This document shows, one piece after another, positions 25,768-33,298 of a stretch of 64,000 bases of DNA. The position numbers and the translations under genes are program-made. The stretch is from contig JAXMDZ010000004.1 in NCBI GenBank assembly GCA_046348585.1, positions 156,286-220,285 of the forward strand. The letters run 5' to 3'. The notes under the pieces were generated by a model, which did no database searches, was not told the DNA's origin, and was given only the letters and a program-made list of their open reading frames with translations. Position 1 is the first letter of the stretch. Every line of letters begins with the position of its first letter. The DNA is from JADZAI01 sp046348585. Its GTDB lineage: Bacteria > Pseudomonadota > Alphaproteobacteria > Micropepsales > Micropepsaceae.

Positions 25768-26745
25768 TCAGGGCAGGAAGACGAGCGTGTAGGCCCGCTT
25801 CCAGTCGAGATCGGCCTTATAGACGCCGTTCGCCGACATGACTTCGAAGAAGGCCTGCCAGCGCGCGTCGGTCATCGTGCCGATGCCGCCCTTTTCGGCG
25901 TCGCCCGCCGTCGCCAGGCGATACTCGTTCATCTTCGCGATGGCCTGCGCGAGCACGTCGTCGGTCATCTCCGGGTTGTCGGCCTTGATGAGCGCGTTGC
26001 CGGGCGCGGGATCGCCGGTGAGATAATCCTGCCAGCCCTCGATCGAGGCCTGAACGAAATGCGCGACGACGAGCGGGCGGGTCGCCGCGATCTCGTCGGT
26101 CGCCAGAATGAGGTTCGCGTAGGAGGGATAGTTCTCGTCGGCGAGCAGGAAGAGCTGCGGCTTGAAGCCGCCTTCCTTCTCGATCTGGTAGGGCTCGGAG
26201 GTGATGTAGCCCTGCTGGATGGCGCTCTCGTCGGCGAGGAACGGCGCGAGATTGTAGGTGTACTTGCGGATCTGGGAATCGTCGAAGCCGAAGGAGGCCT
26301 TCAGCCAGATCCAGTAGGCCCCCGACGCGGCGTCCGAAATCATGATCGGCTTGCCGCGCATATCCGCAATGGACTTGATGTCGTCGCGGGGGTGGGTGAT
26401 CAGGACCTGCGGGTCCTTCTGAAAGATCGATGCGACAGCGGTGGCGGGGACGCCTTCGGCGATCATGTTGAGGGGGATGAAGCTGTTCGAGCCGATGGCG
26501 AAGTCGGCCTCGCCCGAGCCGAGCAGGAGGGGCACGTTGACGGACGGCCCGCCCTGGACGATTTCGACGTCGAGGCCGTATTTCTCGTAAATCCCCTTGG
26601 CCTTCGCCTGGTAGAAGCCGCCGTGTTCGGCCTGGGCCTTCCAGTCGGTGACGAAGCGGACCTTGACCAGTTCCTCCTCGGCGGCGGCGGAGGAGGCGAG
26701 GGCGGCGAGGGCCGCAATGGCGGCGGCGGCGAGCGTCTTCAGCAT
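25768..26745 (-). CDS. ABC substrate-binding protein, NMT1/THI5-like
   Basis: 325 aa. The signal peptide MLKTLAAAAIAALAALASSAA is followed by VRFVTDWKAQAEHGGFYQAKA, a GLDVEIVQGGPSVNVPLLLGSGEADFAIGSNS stretch and conserved Asn/Ser pocket residues, as in periplasmic proteins binding pyrimidine precursors of thiamine, riboflavin or related ligands. The GIYEKYGLDVEIV segment is the family hallmark. The ATG at 26745 starts the signal sequence. It is the first transporter gene of the operon, 29 nt after the DUF1254 stop. The ligand is not determinable from the sequence. Confidence 0.85.
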   Translation of the reverse strand: MLKTLAAAAIAALAALASSAAAEEELVKVRFVTDWKAQAEHGGFYQAKAKGIYEKYGLDVEIVQGGPSVNVPLLLGSGEADFAIGSNSFIPLNMIAEGVPATAVASIFQKDPQVLITHPRDDIKSIADMRGKPIMISDAASGAYWIWLKASFGFDDSQIRKYTYNLAPFLADESAIQQGYITSEPYQIEKEGGFKPQLFLLADENYPSYANLILATDEIAATRPLVVAHFVQASIEGWQDYLTGDPAPGNALIKADNPEMTDDVLAQAIAKMNEYRLATAGDAEKGGIGTMTDARWQAFFEVMSANGVYKADLDWKRAYTLVFLP

Positions 26746-26774
26746 CGGTGCGGGTTCCGGTCGGGCGGGGCGTG

Positions 26775-27311
26775 TCACTCTAGCGGCATCTGGAGCGGCG
26801 TGCACGCCGCGCGGCGGCGCACCGTGTCGATCTGCTGCTCGCGGGAATCGTCGTTCACCAGCGTGCGGATGAGGACGATGCCGCGCGCCGTCGGCGAGGC
26901 GACGACTTCCGCCCCGGCCGGCGTCGGGCCGAGCGTGCCCGCCTTCATCAGTACGATCAGCACCGCGCCGGCGGTCGCCTGGCTGTCGTTGATGACGCGG
27001 TAATTGTTGGTGTTCATGTCGTAGAACGACATCGACCAATAGGTGCCCGGCGGCACTTCGGCGTTGATCCGCAGCGGCCCGGCGTCGAGATCGTAAACGC
27101 AGACCGAATAGAGCAGATCGGGCGAGGAGCGCACGATCGTGTCGTTGTCGGCGTTGGGGCGCGGCGAATGAAGCATCGCGTTCGCGCCCGCCTTGGCTCC
27201 GATCTTTCCCATGGCGCGGCTCATCACCAGCGACGGGCCGAAATAGAGCAGCCCCGCATGGCTGACGGCGGCGATGACGAGGACGGCGAGCAGCCATTTC
27301 ACGATTTTCAT
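26775..27311 (-). CDS. DUF1254-type membrane-anchored protein
   Basis: 178 aa. A single N-terminal membrane segment (VKWLLAVLVIAAVSHAGLLYFG) is followed by a periplasmic domain with LLYSVCVYDLDAGPLRINAEVPPGTYWSMSFYDMNTNNYRVIND, the core of short DUF1254 proteins. Function unknown. The start ATG overlaps the stop of the upstream DUF1214 gene by 4 nt, and such pairing of DUF1214 with DUF1254 is usual in alphaproteobacteria. The ABC transporter genes follow on the same strand. Confidence 0.75.
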   Translation of the reverse strand: MKIVKWLLAVLVIAAVSHAGLLYFGPSLVMSRAMGKIGAKAGANAMLHSPRPNADNDTIVRSSPDLLYSVCVYDLDAGPLRINAEVPPGTYWSMSFYDMNTNNYRVINDSQATAGAVLIVLMKAGTLGPTPAGAEVVASPTARGIVLIRTLVNDDSREQQIDTVRRRAACTPLQMPLE

Positions 27312-27886
27312 GCGCGGCAGGCCCCCTTCACGAGGCGGAAGAGCGGGGCGCTGTCCGGCGCGGCCGCGAGGCCCTCCGACGGCTGGTAGAGGCGCAGCAG
27401 CAGCGCGAAGGTTCCATTGCCGGTGGCGATGCCGTTCGGGCCGGAGCCGTCGGGCGTGAGGGCGATCTGGACCTCGCCGGTCGAGAGCGCGCTCACGGTG
27501 GCGGCGCTCGCCGAATAGCGGCGGGATTGGCTCTGGATCAGCATGTCGTCGGGACCGTAGGCGGTGACCGACCACCAGCGCGCCTCGGGCGGCTGGCCGA
27601 TCAGCGTGTAGTCGCAGGCCGCCGAGAGCGGCGCGCCCTCGTTGTCGGCGAGCGCCTCGAAATAGATCGTCTCGGACTTGTTGAGGGCGAGGATCGAGGT
27701 GATCGCGATGCGCAGCCGCGAATAGGGATCGTTGGCGGCCGAACCGGCGAGCGGGTTCATCCGCCAGATGCCGACCGAGATGACGGGCGTGGGCGAGGCC
27801 CGGAACAGCATGTACCAGAGCGAGCCCGCGCCGAGCGCGACGCCGACGACGAGCGCCGCAAGGCCCATGAGCAGTTTGTTCAGCAC
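27308..27886 (-). CDS. DUF1214-type membrane-anchored protein
   Basis: 192 aa. One N-terminal transmembrane segment (LLMGLAALVVGVALGAGSLWYMLF) leads to a periplasmic beta domain. ETIYFEALADNEGAPLSAACDYTL and ARWWSVTAYGPDDMLI match the DUF1214 core, which in longer proteins follows DUF1254. Function unknown; an envelope role is likely. It is the first gene of a six-gene minus-strand run. The upstream gap to 28035 must hold the promoter, since the next gene is divergent. Confidence 0.78.
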   Translation of the reverse strand: MLNKLLMGLAALVVGVALGAGSLWYMLFRASPTPVISVGIWRMNPLAGSAANDPYSRLRIAITSILALNKSETIYFEALADNEGAPLSAACDYTLIGQPPEARWWSVTAYGPDDMLIQSQSRRYSASAATVSALSTGEVQIALTPDGSGPNGIATGNGTFALLLRLYQPSEGLAAAPDSAPLFRLVKGACRA

Positions 27887-28034
27887 CGTGACATCCCCCC
27901 GGCCGTCGCGGTCGCGGCCTTCGCCGTCATGCTAGACGGGATTCGTGCGGCGCGGAACGCCCGTGCGCGCGGGGGCGGCGAATGGACAGGGCGCGGCGGG
28001 GCGTGTATCGGCGGGACCTCGCAAGGAGGGCCGG

Positions 28035-28304
28035 ATGAAGCACACGGGCAAGACATTCAAGGGCCAGGCGCTGCGCCTCGACGGCGTGGAGTTCCACGGC
28101 TGCACGCTGGACGATTGCGACCTCGTCTATGCCGGAGGGCTGCCGCCCTCGATCGTCGACTGCTCGGTGCGCAATTGCCGCTTCACTTTCGAGGGGCCGG
28201 CGCTGAATACGCTGATCCTGCTGAAAGGCATGGCCTCGCCGGGGAGCGCCTTCCAGGATTTCGTGCGCGAATTGCTGCCCGTCGCGCCGCGTCCGGCGCA
28301 TTAG
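28035..28304 (+). CDS. Small hypothetical protein with pentapeptide-like turns
   Basis: 89 aa. The segment LRLDGVEFHGCTLDDCDLVY, then VDCSVRNCRFTFEGPALNTL, shows the short F/L-centred spacing of a few pentapeptide-repeat coils, too few to make a full right-handed helix. Four Cys lie in this part. AAGGAGGGCCGG precedes the ATG. No family was recognised. It is monocistronic, divergent from the DUF1214 operon, and followed by the palindromic repeat region. Confidence 0.55.
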   Translation: MKHTGKTFKGQALRLDGVEFHGCTLDDCDLVYAGGLPPSIVDCSVRNCRFTFEGPALNTLILLKGMASPGSAFQDFVRELLPVAPRPAH

Positions 28305-28387
28305 GCGCGTCTAGGAATATTGTCCACTTTTCGCTTGACCGCCGGACGGGTGGAGCGTATATAGGAATTATGTCCGGTATCGGGTGA

Positions 28388-28445
28388 AGCCCCCTCCGCC
28401 CCCTGTCGGGGGCACCTCCCCCGTGAACGGGGGAGGAAAGGGGCT
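28388..28445. repeat. Palindromic repeat unit A
   Basis: A G/C-rich two-hairpin unit: GCCCCC-TGTC-GGGGGC (28398-28413) then CCTCCCCCG-TGAA-CGGGGGAGG (28415-28436), with outer ends AGCCCC/GGGGCT also complementary. Its core matches unit D at 29009 almost exactly and in the same orientation. It resembles the short interspersed palindromes of alphaproteobacterial genomes. It lies just after a small hypothetical gene. Confidence 0.8.
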
Positions 28446-28454
28446 TCGGTATTT

Positions 28455-28513
28455 CTCTCCCCTCTCCGCTCCCTGACGGGGGCACCTCCCCGAGAACGGG
28501 GGAGGAAAGGGGG
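28455..28513. repeat. Palindromic repeat unit B
   Basis: A second copy of the unit A layout, in the same orientation and about 10 nt downstream. CCCTGACGGG is the first hairpin and CCTCCCC-N6-GGGGAGG (around 28485-28505) the second. It has diverged slightly from A (GAGAAC instead of GTGAAC in the loop). Confidence 0.75.
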
Positions 28514-28572
28514 TGGGGAAAAATGGTGGGGTGCAACGACGGGTCGGTTGCCTGTGGCGGCCAAGGATGGCT

Positions 28573-28606
28573 CGCTTTCCTCCCCCGCTTGCGGGGGAGG
28601 AAAGCG
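28573..28606. repeat. Palindromic repeat unit C (perfect 16-bp arms)
   Basis: A perfect inverted repeat: CGCTTTCCTCCCCCGC, a TT spacer, then its exact complement GCGGGGGAGGAAAGCG. It shares the CCTCCCCC/GGGGGAGG heart with units A, B and D but is a single, symmetrical hairpin. It ends 16 nt before the GTG start of the DUF559 gene, so it may influence that gene's expression. Confidence 0.85.
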
Positions 28607-28622
28607 TAGCGACGGAGGGGGC

Positions 28623-29003
28623 GTGCGGGACGGCCAGCATCGGTCGCGGACACTCGCGAAAGGGCTACGGCGCGCATTGACCGAGGCCGAGCTGATCCTG
28701 TGGTCGCGGCTGCGTAAGCGCGAGCGGCCGGGGGCGCTGTTCCGGCGGCAGCATCCCATCGGCCCCTATGTCGCCGACTTCGCCTGCATCGCCGCACGTT
28801 TGGTGATCGAACTCGACGGTGCGACTCACGGATCGGACGCCGAATTGGCACATGACGCGCGGCGCGACGCTTTTCTGGCGGCGCGGGGCTGGCGCGTGAT
28901 GCGCTTTGCCAATGACGAGGTCTACCGGGCGCTCGGCGCGGTGCTGGATGCAATCGCGGCGGCCATTGACGAGCGGCGCGCAGCGGCGACGGCGCGCCGA
29001 TAG
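28623..29003 (+). CDS. DUF559 (Vsr-like endonuclease-fold) protein
   Basis: 126 aa. The core RSRTLAKGLRRALTEAELILWSRLRKRERPGALFRRQHPIGPYVADFACIAARLVIELDGATH carries the DUF559 pattern. The conserved residues Glu (TEAE), FRRQxPIGPYVxDF and ELDG resemble the very-short-patch-repair endonuclease fold, with Asp and Glu as the metal-site candidates. It closes with DAFLAARGWRVMRFANDEV. GGAGGGGG precedes the GTG at 28623; extending upstream would translate repeat unit C and is rejected. The gene is bracketed by palindromic repeats. Nuclease activity and role are unproven for the family. Confidence 0.82.
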   Translation: MRDGQHRSRTLAKGLRRALTEAELILWSRLRKRERPGALFRRQHPIGPYVADFACIAARLVIELDGATHGSDAELAHDARRDAFLAARGWRVMRFANDEVYRALGAVLDAIAAAIDERRAAATARR

Positions 29004-29008
29004 CGGTA

Positions 29009-29065
29009 AGCCCCCTCCGCCCCTTCGGGGCACCTCCCCCGTGAACGGGGGAGGAAAGCAGGGGT
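29009..29065. repeat. Palindromic repeat unit D
   Basis: A near-identical copy of unit A downstream of the DUF559 gene, in the same orientation: GCCCC-TTC-GGGGC (29019-29031) and CCTCCCCCG-TGAA-CGGGGGAGG (29033-29054). It begins 6 nt after the DUF559 stop, so the gene is framed by same-orientation copies. Confidence 0.8.
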
Positions 29066-29090
29066 GCGACTTTTTTCGGGCGAGGGTGCG

Positions 29091-29414
29091 ATGGGCGGCA
29101 AGGCGAAGCGGCGCGTGGGGGCCGTGGCGGACTGGGCGATGGCGGACGAACCCGACTGGGAGGCGATCCGCCGCGACTATCAGGCGACGATGGCGAGCGC
29201 GCACGAGATCGCGCGGCGGCACGGCGTGACGGCGCAGGGCATCGCCAACAAGGCGCGGGTGTTCGGCTGGGTGCGGCTCGCCGGGCGCGAGCAGGCGGTG
29301 ATCGGCATGGAGGACGCGGTGCTCGACATGGCCCGCATCATCCAGCGGGCGATCGCCAGCCTGACCCGGCGCGGGCGCACGCTGATGGCGCGGGCCGAAA
29401 CGCCTCGCCCCTAG
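29091..29414 (+). CDS. Small HTH protein, possible terminase-small-subunit-like
   Basis: 107 aa. After a basic start (MGGKAKRRVG), the stretch PDWEAIRRDYQATMASAHEI followed by ARRHGVTAQGIANKARVFGW is an HTH of the type seen at the N-terminus of phage small terminases and GTA gene-1-like proteins. A helical tail follows. The ATG at 29091 is chosen from the conserved-looking start; an upstream ATG at 29064 lies in repeat D's flank. It lies 14 nt upstream of the GTA tail protein. DNA binding is likely; the terminase link is inference. Confidence 0.5.
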   Translation: MGGKAKRRVGAVADWAMADEPDWEAIRRDYQATMASAHEIARRHGVTAQGIANKARVFGWVRLAGREQAVIGMEDAVLDMARIIQRAIASLTRRGRTLMARAETPRP

Positions 29415-29428
29415 ATCGGGATGTCTTC

Positions 29429-32400
29429 ATGGCGACACTGGTTCTCGGCCTCGCCGGTCAGGCGGCGGGCAACGCCCTGCTGCCGGCGGGGATCACGCTG
29501 TTCGGCCAGACGATCACCGGCGCGGCGATCGGCGGGGCGATCGGCGCCTATGCCGGGGCGCAGGTCGACGCGCTGTTGCGCGGCAGCGCCAGCGTCGAAG
29601 GTCCGCGCCTGAAGGAATTGCAGGTCCAGGCCTCGACGCCGGGCGCGCCGATCCCGCGCGTCTTCGGGACGATGCGGCTGGCCGGACAGGTGATCTGGGC
29701 GGCGCGCTTCAAGGAGACGAGCGAGCGTCACGGCGGCGGCAAGAGCGGGCCGCGCGTGACAGAATACGCCTATACCGCGAGCTTCGCGGTCGGGCTGTGC
29801 GAGGGAATCGTCGGCGGTATCGGCCGGGTCTGGGCGGACGGCAAGCCGCTGGCCCTCGACGGCGTGGTCATGCGCGTTCATCCGGGCACGGAGGAGCAGG
29901 CCGCCGATCCGCTGATCGAGACGCTGGAGGGCGCGGACGCGCCCGCCTTTCGCGGCACCGCCTATGCGGTGTTCGAGGATCTGCCGCTGGAGCCGTTCGG
30001 CAACCGCGTGCCGCAGCTTTCGTTCGAGATCGTGCGCCCGGCGGCGGGCGAGGCCGGGGCTCTGGAGGAGACGGTCGAGGCGGTCTGCCTGATCCCCGGG
30101 TCGGGCGAGTTCGCGCTGTCGCCGGGCCGGGTGCTGCGAGACGCCGGGCGCGGGGCGTGGATCGCCGAGAACGTCAACAACCGCGCCGGCAGAAGCGACT
30201 TCGAGGCCTCGCTGGACCAGCTGCAGGCGGCGCTGCCCCGCGTGAAGCGGGTGGCGCTGGTGGTCGCCTGGTTCGGCGACGATCTTCGCGCCGGGTCGTG
30301 CCGCATCCGCCCCGGCGTCGAGATCGCCGAGAAGCGCACCCGGCCCGTCGCCTGGGAGGTCGCGGGCGTGACGCGCGGCGCGGCCTATGTGGTGAGCGCC
30401 ACCGAGGGACGTCCGAACTATGGCGGCACGCCGGACGATTCCTCGGTGATCGCCGCGATCGCCGCGCTGAAGGCGCGCGGCATGGAGGTGACGCTCTATC
30501 CCTTCATCCTGATGGACGTGCCGCCGGGCAACGGCTTGCCCGATCCGTGGGGCGGGGCGGAGCAGGGTGCGTTCCCGTGGCGCGGGCGCATCACCTGTCA
30601 CCCCGCGCCGGGGCGTCCGGGCAGTCCGGACAAGAGCGCCGCGGCGGGGGATGCGGTGGCCGCGTTCTTCGACGGCGAATGGGGGCTGGCGCGGATGATC
30701 CGCCACTATGCGGCGCTCGCCGTCGCGGCGGGCGGGGTGGATGCGTTTCTGATCGCCAGCGAGCTGCGCGGGATCACCATGATGCGCTCCGGCCCCGGCG
30801 CTTATCCGGGCGTCGCGCGGCTGAAGGCGCTGGCCGCCGAGGTGCGGGGCATTCTGGGGCCGGGGACGAAGATCTCGTATGCCGCCGACTGGACCGAGTG
30901 GCGCGGCCACGATCCGGCGGACGGGAGCGGCGACTTCCATTTCCATCTTGATCCGCTGTGGGCGGATGCGGCTGTCGATTTCGTCGGCATCGATTTCTAT
31001 GCGCCGCTCGCCGACTGGCGGGACGGAACGGATCATGCCGACTACGCGCTGAGCGCGACGGGGACGATCCACGATCCGGCATATCTGAGCGGCCAGGTCG
31101 AGGGCGGCGAGGCGTTCGACTGGTTCTATGCCTCGGACGCCGCGCGCGCGGCGCAGACGCGCACGGCCATCGCCGACGGCGCTTACGGCAAGCCCTGGGT
31201 GTTCCGCGCGAAGGACATCCGCAATTGGTGGCTGCACGCGCATTACGACCGGCCGGGCGGGATCGAGGCGGCCTCGCCGACCGCCTGGACGCCCGAGGGC
31301 AAGCCGGTGCGCTTCACCGAATGCGGCGTGCCGGCGGTCGACAAGGGCGCGAACCAGCCCAACGTCTTCTACGATCCGAGGTCGAGCGAGAGCGCCTATC
31401 CGCATTTCTCGTCCGGGGCGCGCGACGACCGGGCGCAGCGCAGCGCGCTGGAGGCGCTGGTCGGGCATTGGCGGGCGGCGGGCGCGAATCCCGTGTCGTC
31501 CGTGTACGGAGCGCCGATGATCGACATCGGCCGGGCCCATGTCTGGGCCTGGGATGCGCGGCCCTTCCCGGACTGGCCGCTGCGCGGCGAGGTCTGGTCG
31601 GACGGGGCGCTGTGGCGGACCGGGCACTGGCTGAACGGCCGCGCCGGGGCGGCCCCTCTGGGCGCGATGGTCCGGGAGATCTGCGCCGCCGCCGGGGTGA
31701 CGGCGGTCGATGTGTCGGGCTTGCGCGGGGTCTGCGCCGGCTATGCGCTGGACCGGGTGATGAGCGCCCGCGAGGCGCTGTCGCCGCTGATGACCGCCTA
31801 TGCCTTCGATGCGGCCGAGAGCGGCGGCGTCGTGCGCTTCTTCCATCGCGGCGACGGAGCGGAGACGGCGCTGGACGCGGGCGATCTCGCCGAACCCGAG
31901 GAGGGCGCGGCGGCGGAGCCGAGGATCGTGCGCGCCGAAACGGCGATGCTGCCGGGCGCGGCGAAGGCCTCGTTCGTCGATGCGGCCGGCGATTATCAGT
32001 TGAGCGCGGTGGAGGCGCGGCTGAACGGGGCGGCGTCGGCCAAGGTCGCGCAGATCCAGCTCCCGCTGGCGCTGGGGCGGGCCGAGGCGGAGGCGGTCGC
32101 GGCAAGGACGCTGCACGAAGCGTGGTGCGCGCGCGAGGCGGCGAGCTTCGCTCTGCCGCCGAGCCGTCTCGCGCTGGAGCCGGGCGATGCGGTGCGGCTC
32201 GCCATCGACGGGCGGCCGCGCGCTTTCCGCCTGACGCAGACGACCGAGAACGGCGTCAGGCTGATCGAGGCCGGGCGGCTGGAGCGGCAGCTCTACGAGG
32301 CGCCGGTGCCCCGGCTGGAGGGCGAGCCGGGCGCGCCCTGGGCGGGCGCGGGTCCGCCGCTGGTCGTTCTGTTCGATCTCGCGCCCATCGCCTTCGGGGC

Positions 32401-33289
32401 GAGCGAGGAAGGCCTCTATGCCGCTGCCTTCGCCGAGCCGTGGCCGGGGCGGGTGGCGCTGTTGAAGGCCGATGCGGCGGACGGGCCGTATGCGCCCTGG
32501 ACGATGCTGACGCGCCGGGCGGTTCTGGGCGAGACGGCGAGCGTGCTGGCGCATGGGCCGCTCGGCGTCTGGGACAATGGGGCGGCGCTGGACGTGCTGC
32601 TCTATGGCGGGACGCTGAATGCGGCCGGCGAACTGGCGGTGCTGAACGGCGCGAACCGGGCGGCGATCGAGACCGCGCCCGGCGTCTGGGAGGCGATCCA
32701 GTTCGCGGGCGCGGAACTGGTCGCGCCGGACACCTGGCGGCTGACCGGACTGCTGCGCGGGCAGGCGGGAACCGAAGGGGCGATGGCGGCGAGTCTTCCC
32801 GCCGGAGCGCGCTTCGTGCTGCTGGACGATGCGGTGGCGAGGACGCCGGCGGGGCCTTCCGAGGCGGGCGCGACGCTGTTCCTGAAGGCAGGCCCCGAGA
32901 CCGCGCCCTATGACGACGCGGCGTGGGAGACGTTCGCGCTCGTCTATGCGGGATCGGGGCGGTTGCCCTGGCGGCCGGCGGCGCTGCGCGCCGTGCGGGC
33001 CGATGGCGGCGATATCGAGATCGCCTGGGCGCGGCGGGCGCGCGACGATGCCGGGCGCTGGGGCGCGGGCGAGGTCGCTCTGGACGAGGAGGCCGAACGC
33101 TACCGGCTCGATATCGGCGCGGGGCCGCTGCGCAGCGTGACGCTGGAGACGAGCGTCTTTCTCTACACGGCGGCGATGCAGGCCGAGAATTTCGGCGGTC
33201 CCGCGCCGTCGCCGCTGACGCTCGCAGTCACGCAGATCAGTCCGCGCTTCGGTCCCGGCCGCACGGCGAGCGCGGCGGTTTCAATCTGA
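29429..33289 (+). CDS. GTA/phage tail-tip 'megatron' baseplate protein (TIM-barrel)
   Basis: 1286 aa, the size of gene-transfer-agent gp15-type host-specificity proteins. It begins with a Gly/Ala-rich hydrophobic stretch (GQAAGNALLPAGITLFGQTITGAAIGGAIGAYAG) and the tail core GAPIPRVFGTMRLAGQVIWA. A TIM-barrel (GTA_TIM) region runs from about residue 330, with KISYAADWTEW and FTECGVPAVDKGANQPNVF. A putative phage tail domain follows to the end. It would form the tail tip that contacts the recipient envelope. Intact, with no frameshift. No capsid, portal or tail-tube gene lies upstream, so it is an orphan. Confidence 0.88.
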   Translation: MATLVLGLAGQAAGNALLPAGITLFGQTITGAAIGGAIGAYAGAQVDALLRGSASVEGPRLKELQVQASTPGAPIPRVFGTMRLAGQVIWAARFKETSERHGGGKSGPRVTEYAYTASFAVGLCEGIVGGIGRVWADGKPLALDGVVMRVHPGTEEQAADPLIETLEGADAPAFRGTAYAVFEDLPLEPFGNRVPQLSFEIVRPAAGEAGALEETVEAVCLIPGSGEFALSPGRVLRDAGRGAWIAENVNNRAGRSDFEASLDQLQAALPRVKRVALVVAWFGDDLRAGSCRIRPGVEIAEKRTRPVAWEVAGVTRGAAYVVSATEGRPNYGGTPDDSSVIAAIAALKARGMEVTLYPFILMDVPPGNGLPDPWGGAEQGAFPWRGRITCHPAPGRPGSPDKSAAAGDAVAAFFDGEWGLARMIRHYAALAVAAGGVDAFLIASELRGITMMRSGPGAYPGVARLKALAAEVRGILGPGTKISYAADWTEWRGHDPADGSGDFHFHLDPLWADAAVDFVGIDFYAPLADWRDGTDHADYALSATGTIHDPAYLSGQVEGGEAFDWFYASDAARAAQTRTAIADGAYGKPWVFRAKDIRNWWLHAHYDRPGGIEAASPTAWTPEGKPVRFTECGVPAVDKGANQPNVFYDPRSSESAYPHFSSGARDDRAQRSALEALVGHWRAAGANPVSSVYGAPMIDIGRAHVWAWDARPFPDWPLRGEVWSDGALWRTGHWLNGRAGAAPLGAMVREICAAAGVTAVDVSGLRGVCAGYALDRVMSAREALSPLMTAYAFDAAESGGVVRFFHRGDGAETALDAGDLAEPEEGAAAEPRIVRAETAMLPGAAKASFVDAAGDYQLSAVEARLNGAASAKVAQIQLPLALGRAEAEAVAARTLHEAWCAREAASFALPPSRLALEPGDAVRLAIDGRPRAFRLTQTTENGVRLIEAGRLERQLYEAPVPRLEGEPGAPWAGAGPPLVVLFDLAPIAFGASEEGLYAAAFAEPWPGRVALLKADAADGPYAPWTMLTRRAVLGETASVLAHGPLGVWDNGAALDVLLYGGTLNAAGELAVLNGANRAAIETAPGVWEAIQFAGAELVAPDTWRLTGLLRGQAGTEGAMAASLPAGARFVLLDDAVARTPAGPSEAGATLFLKAGPETAPYDDAAWETFALVYAGSGRLPWRPAALRAVRADGGDIEIAWARRARDDAGRWGAGEVALDEEAERYRLDIGAGPLRSVTLETSVFLYTAAMQAENFGGPAPSPLTLAVTQISPRFGPGRTASAAVSI

Positions 33290-33298
33290 AGGAACGAC

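Noticed and set aside
26746..28034. TPP or FMN riboswitch ahead of the NMT1-type transporter operon
   Set aside because: The gaps are too short (29 nt before the binding protein, 148 nt before DUF1214) and no conserved riboswitch core was recognised.
28388..29065. CRISPR array
   Set aside because: The repeats are self-palindromic, unequally spaced and few, with a gene between them and no cas genes; spacers are absent.
29411..32554. A 1047-residue open frame on the minus strand across the tail protein
   Set aside because: It is antisense to an intact gene with clear domains; its translation is Arg/Pro/His-rich low complexity, the usual shadow of high-GC codon bias.
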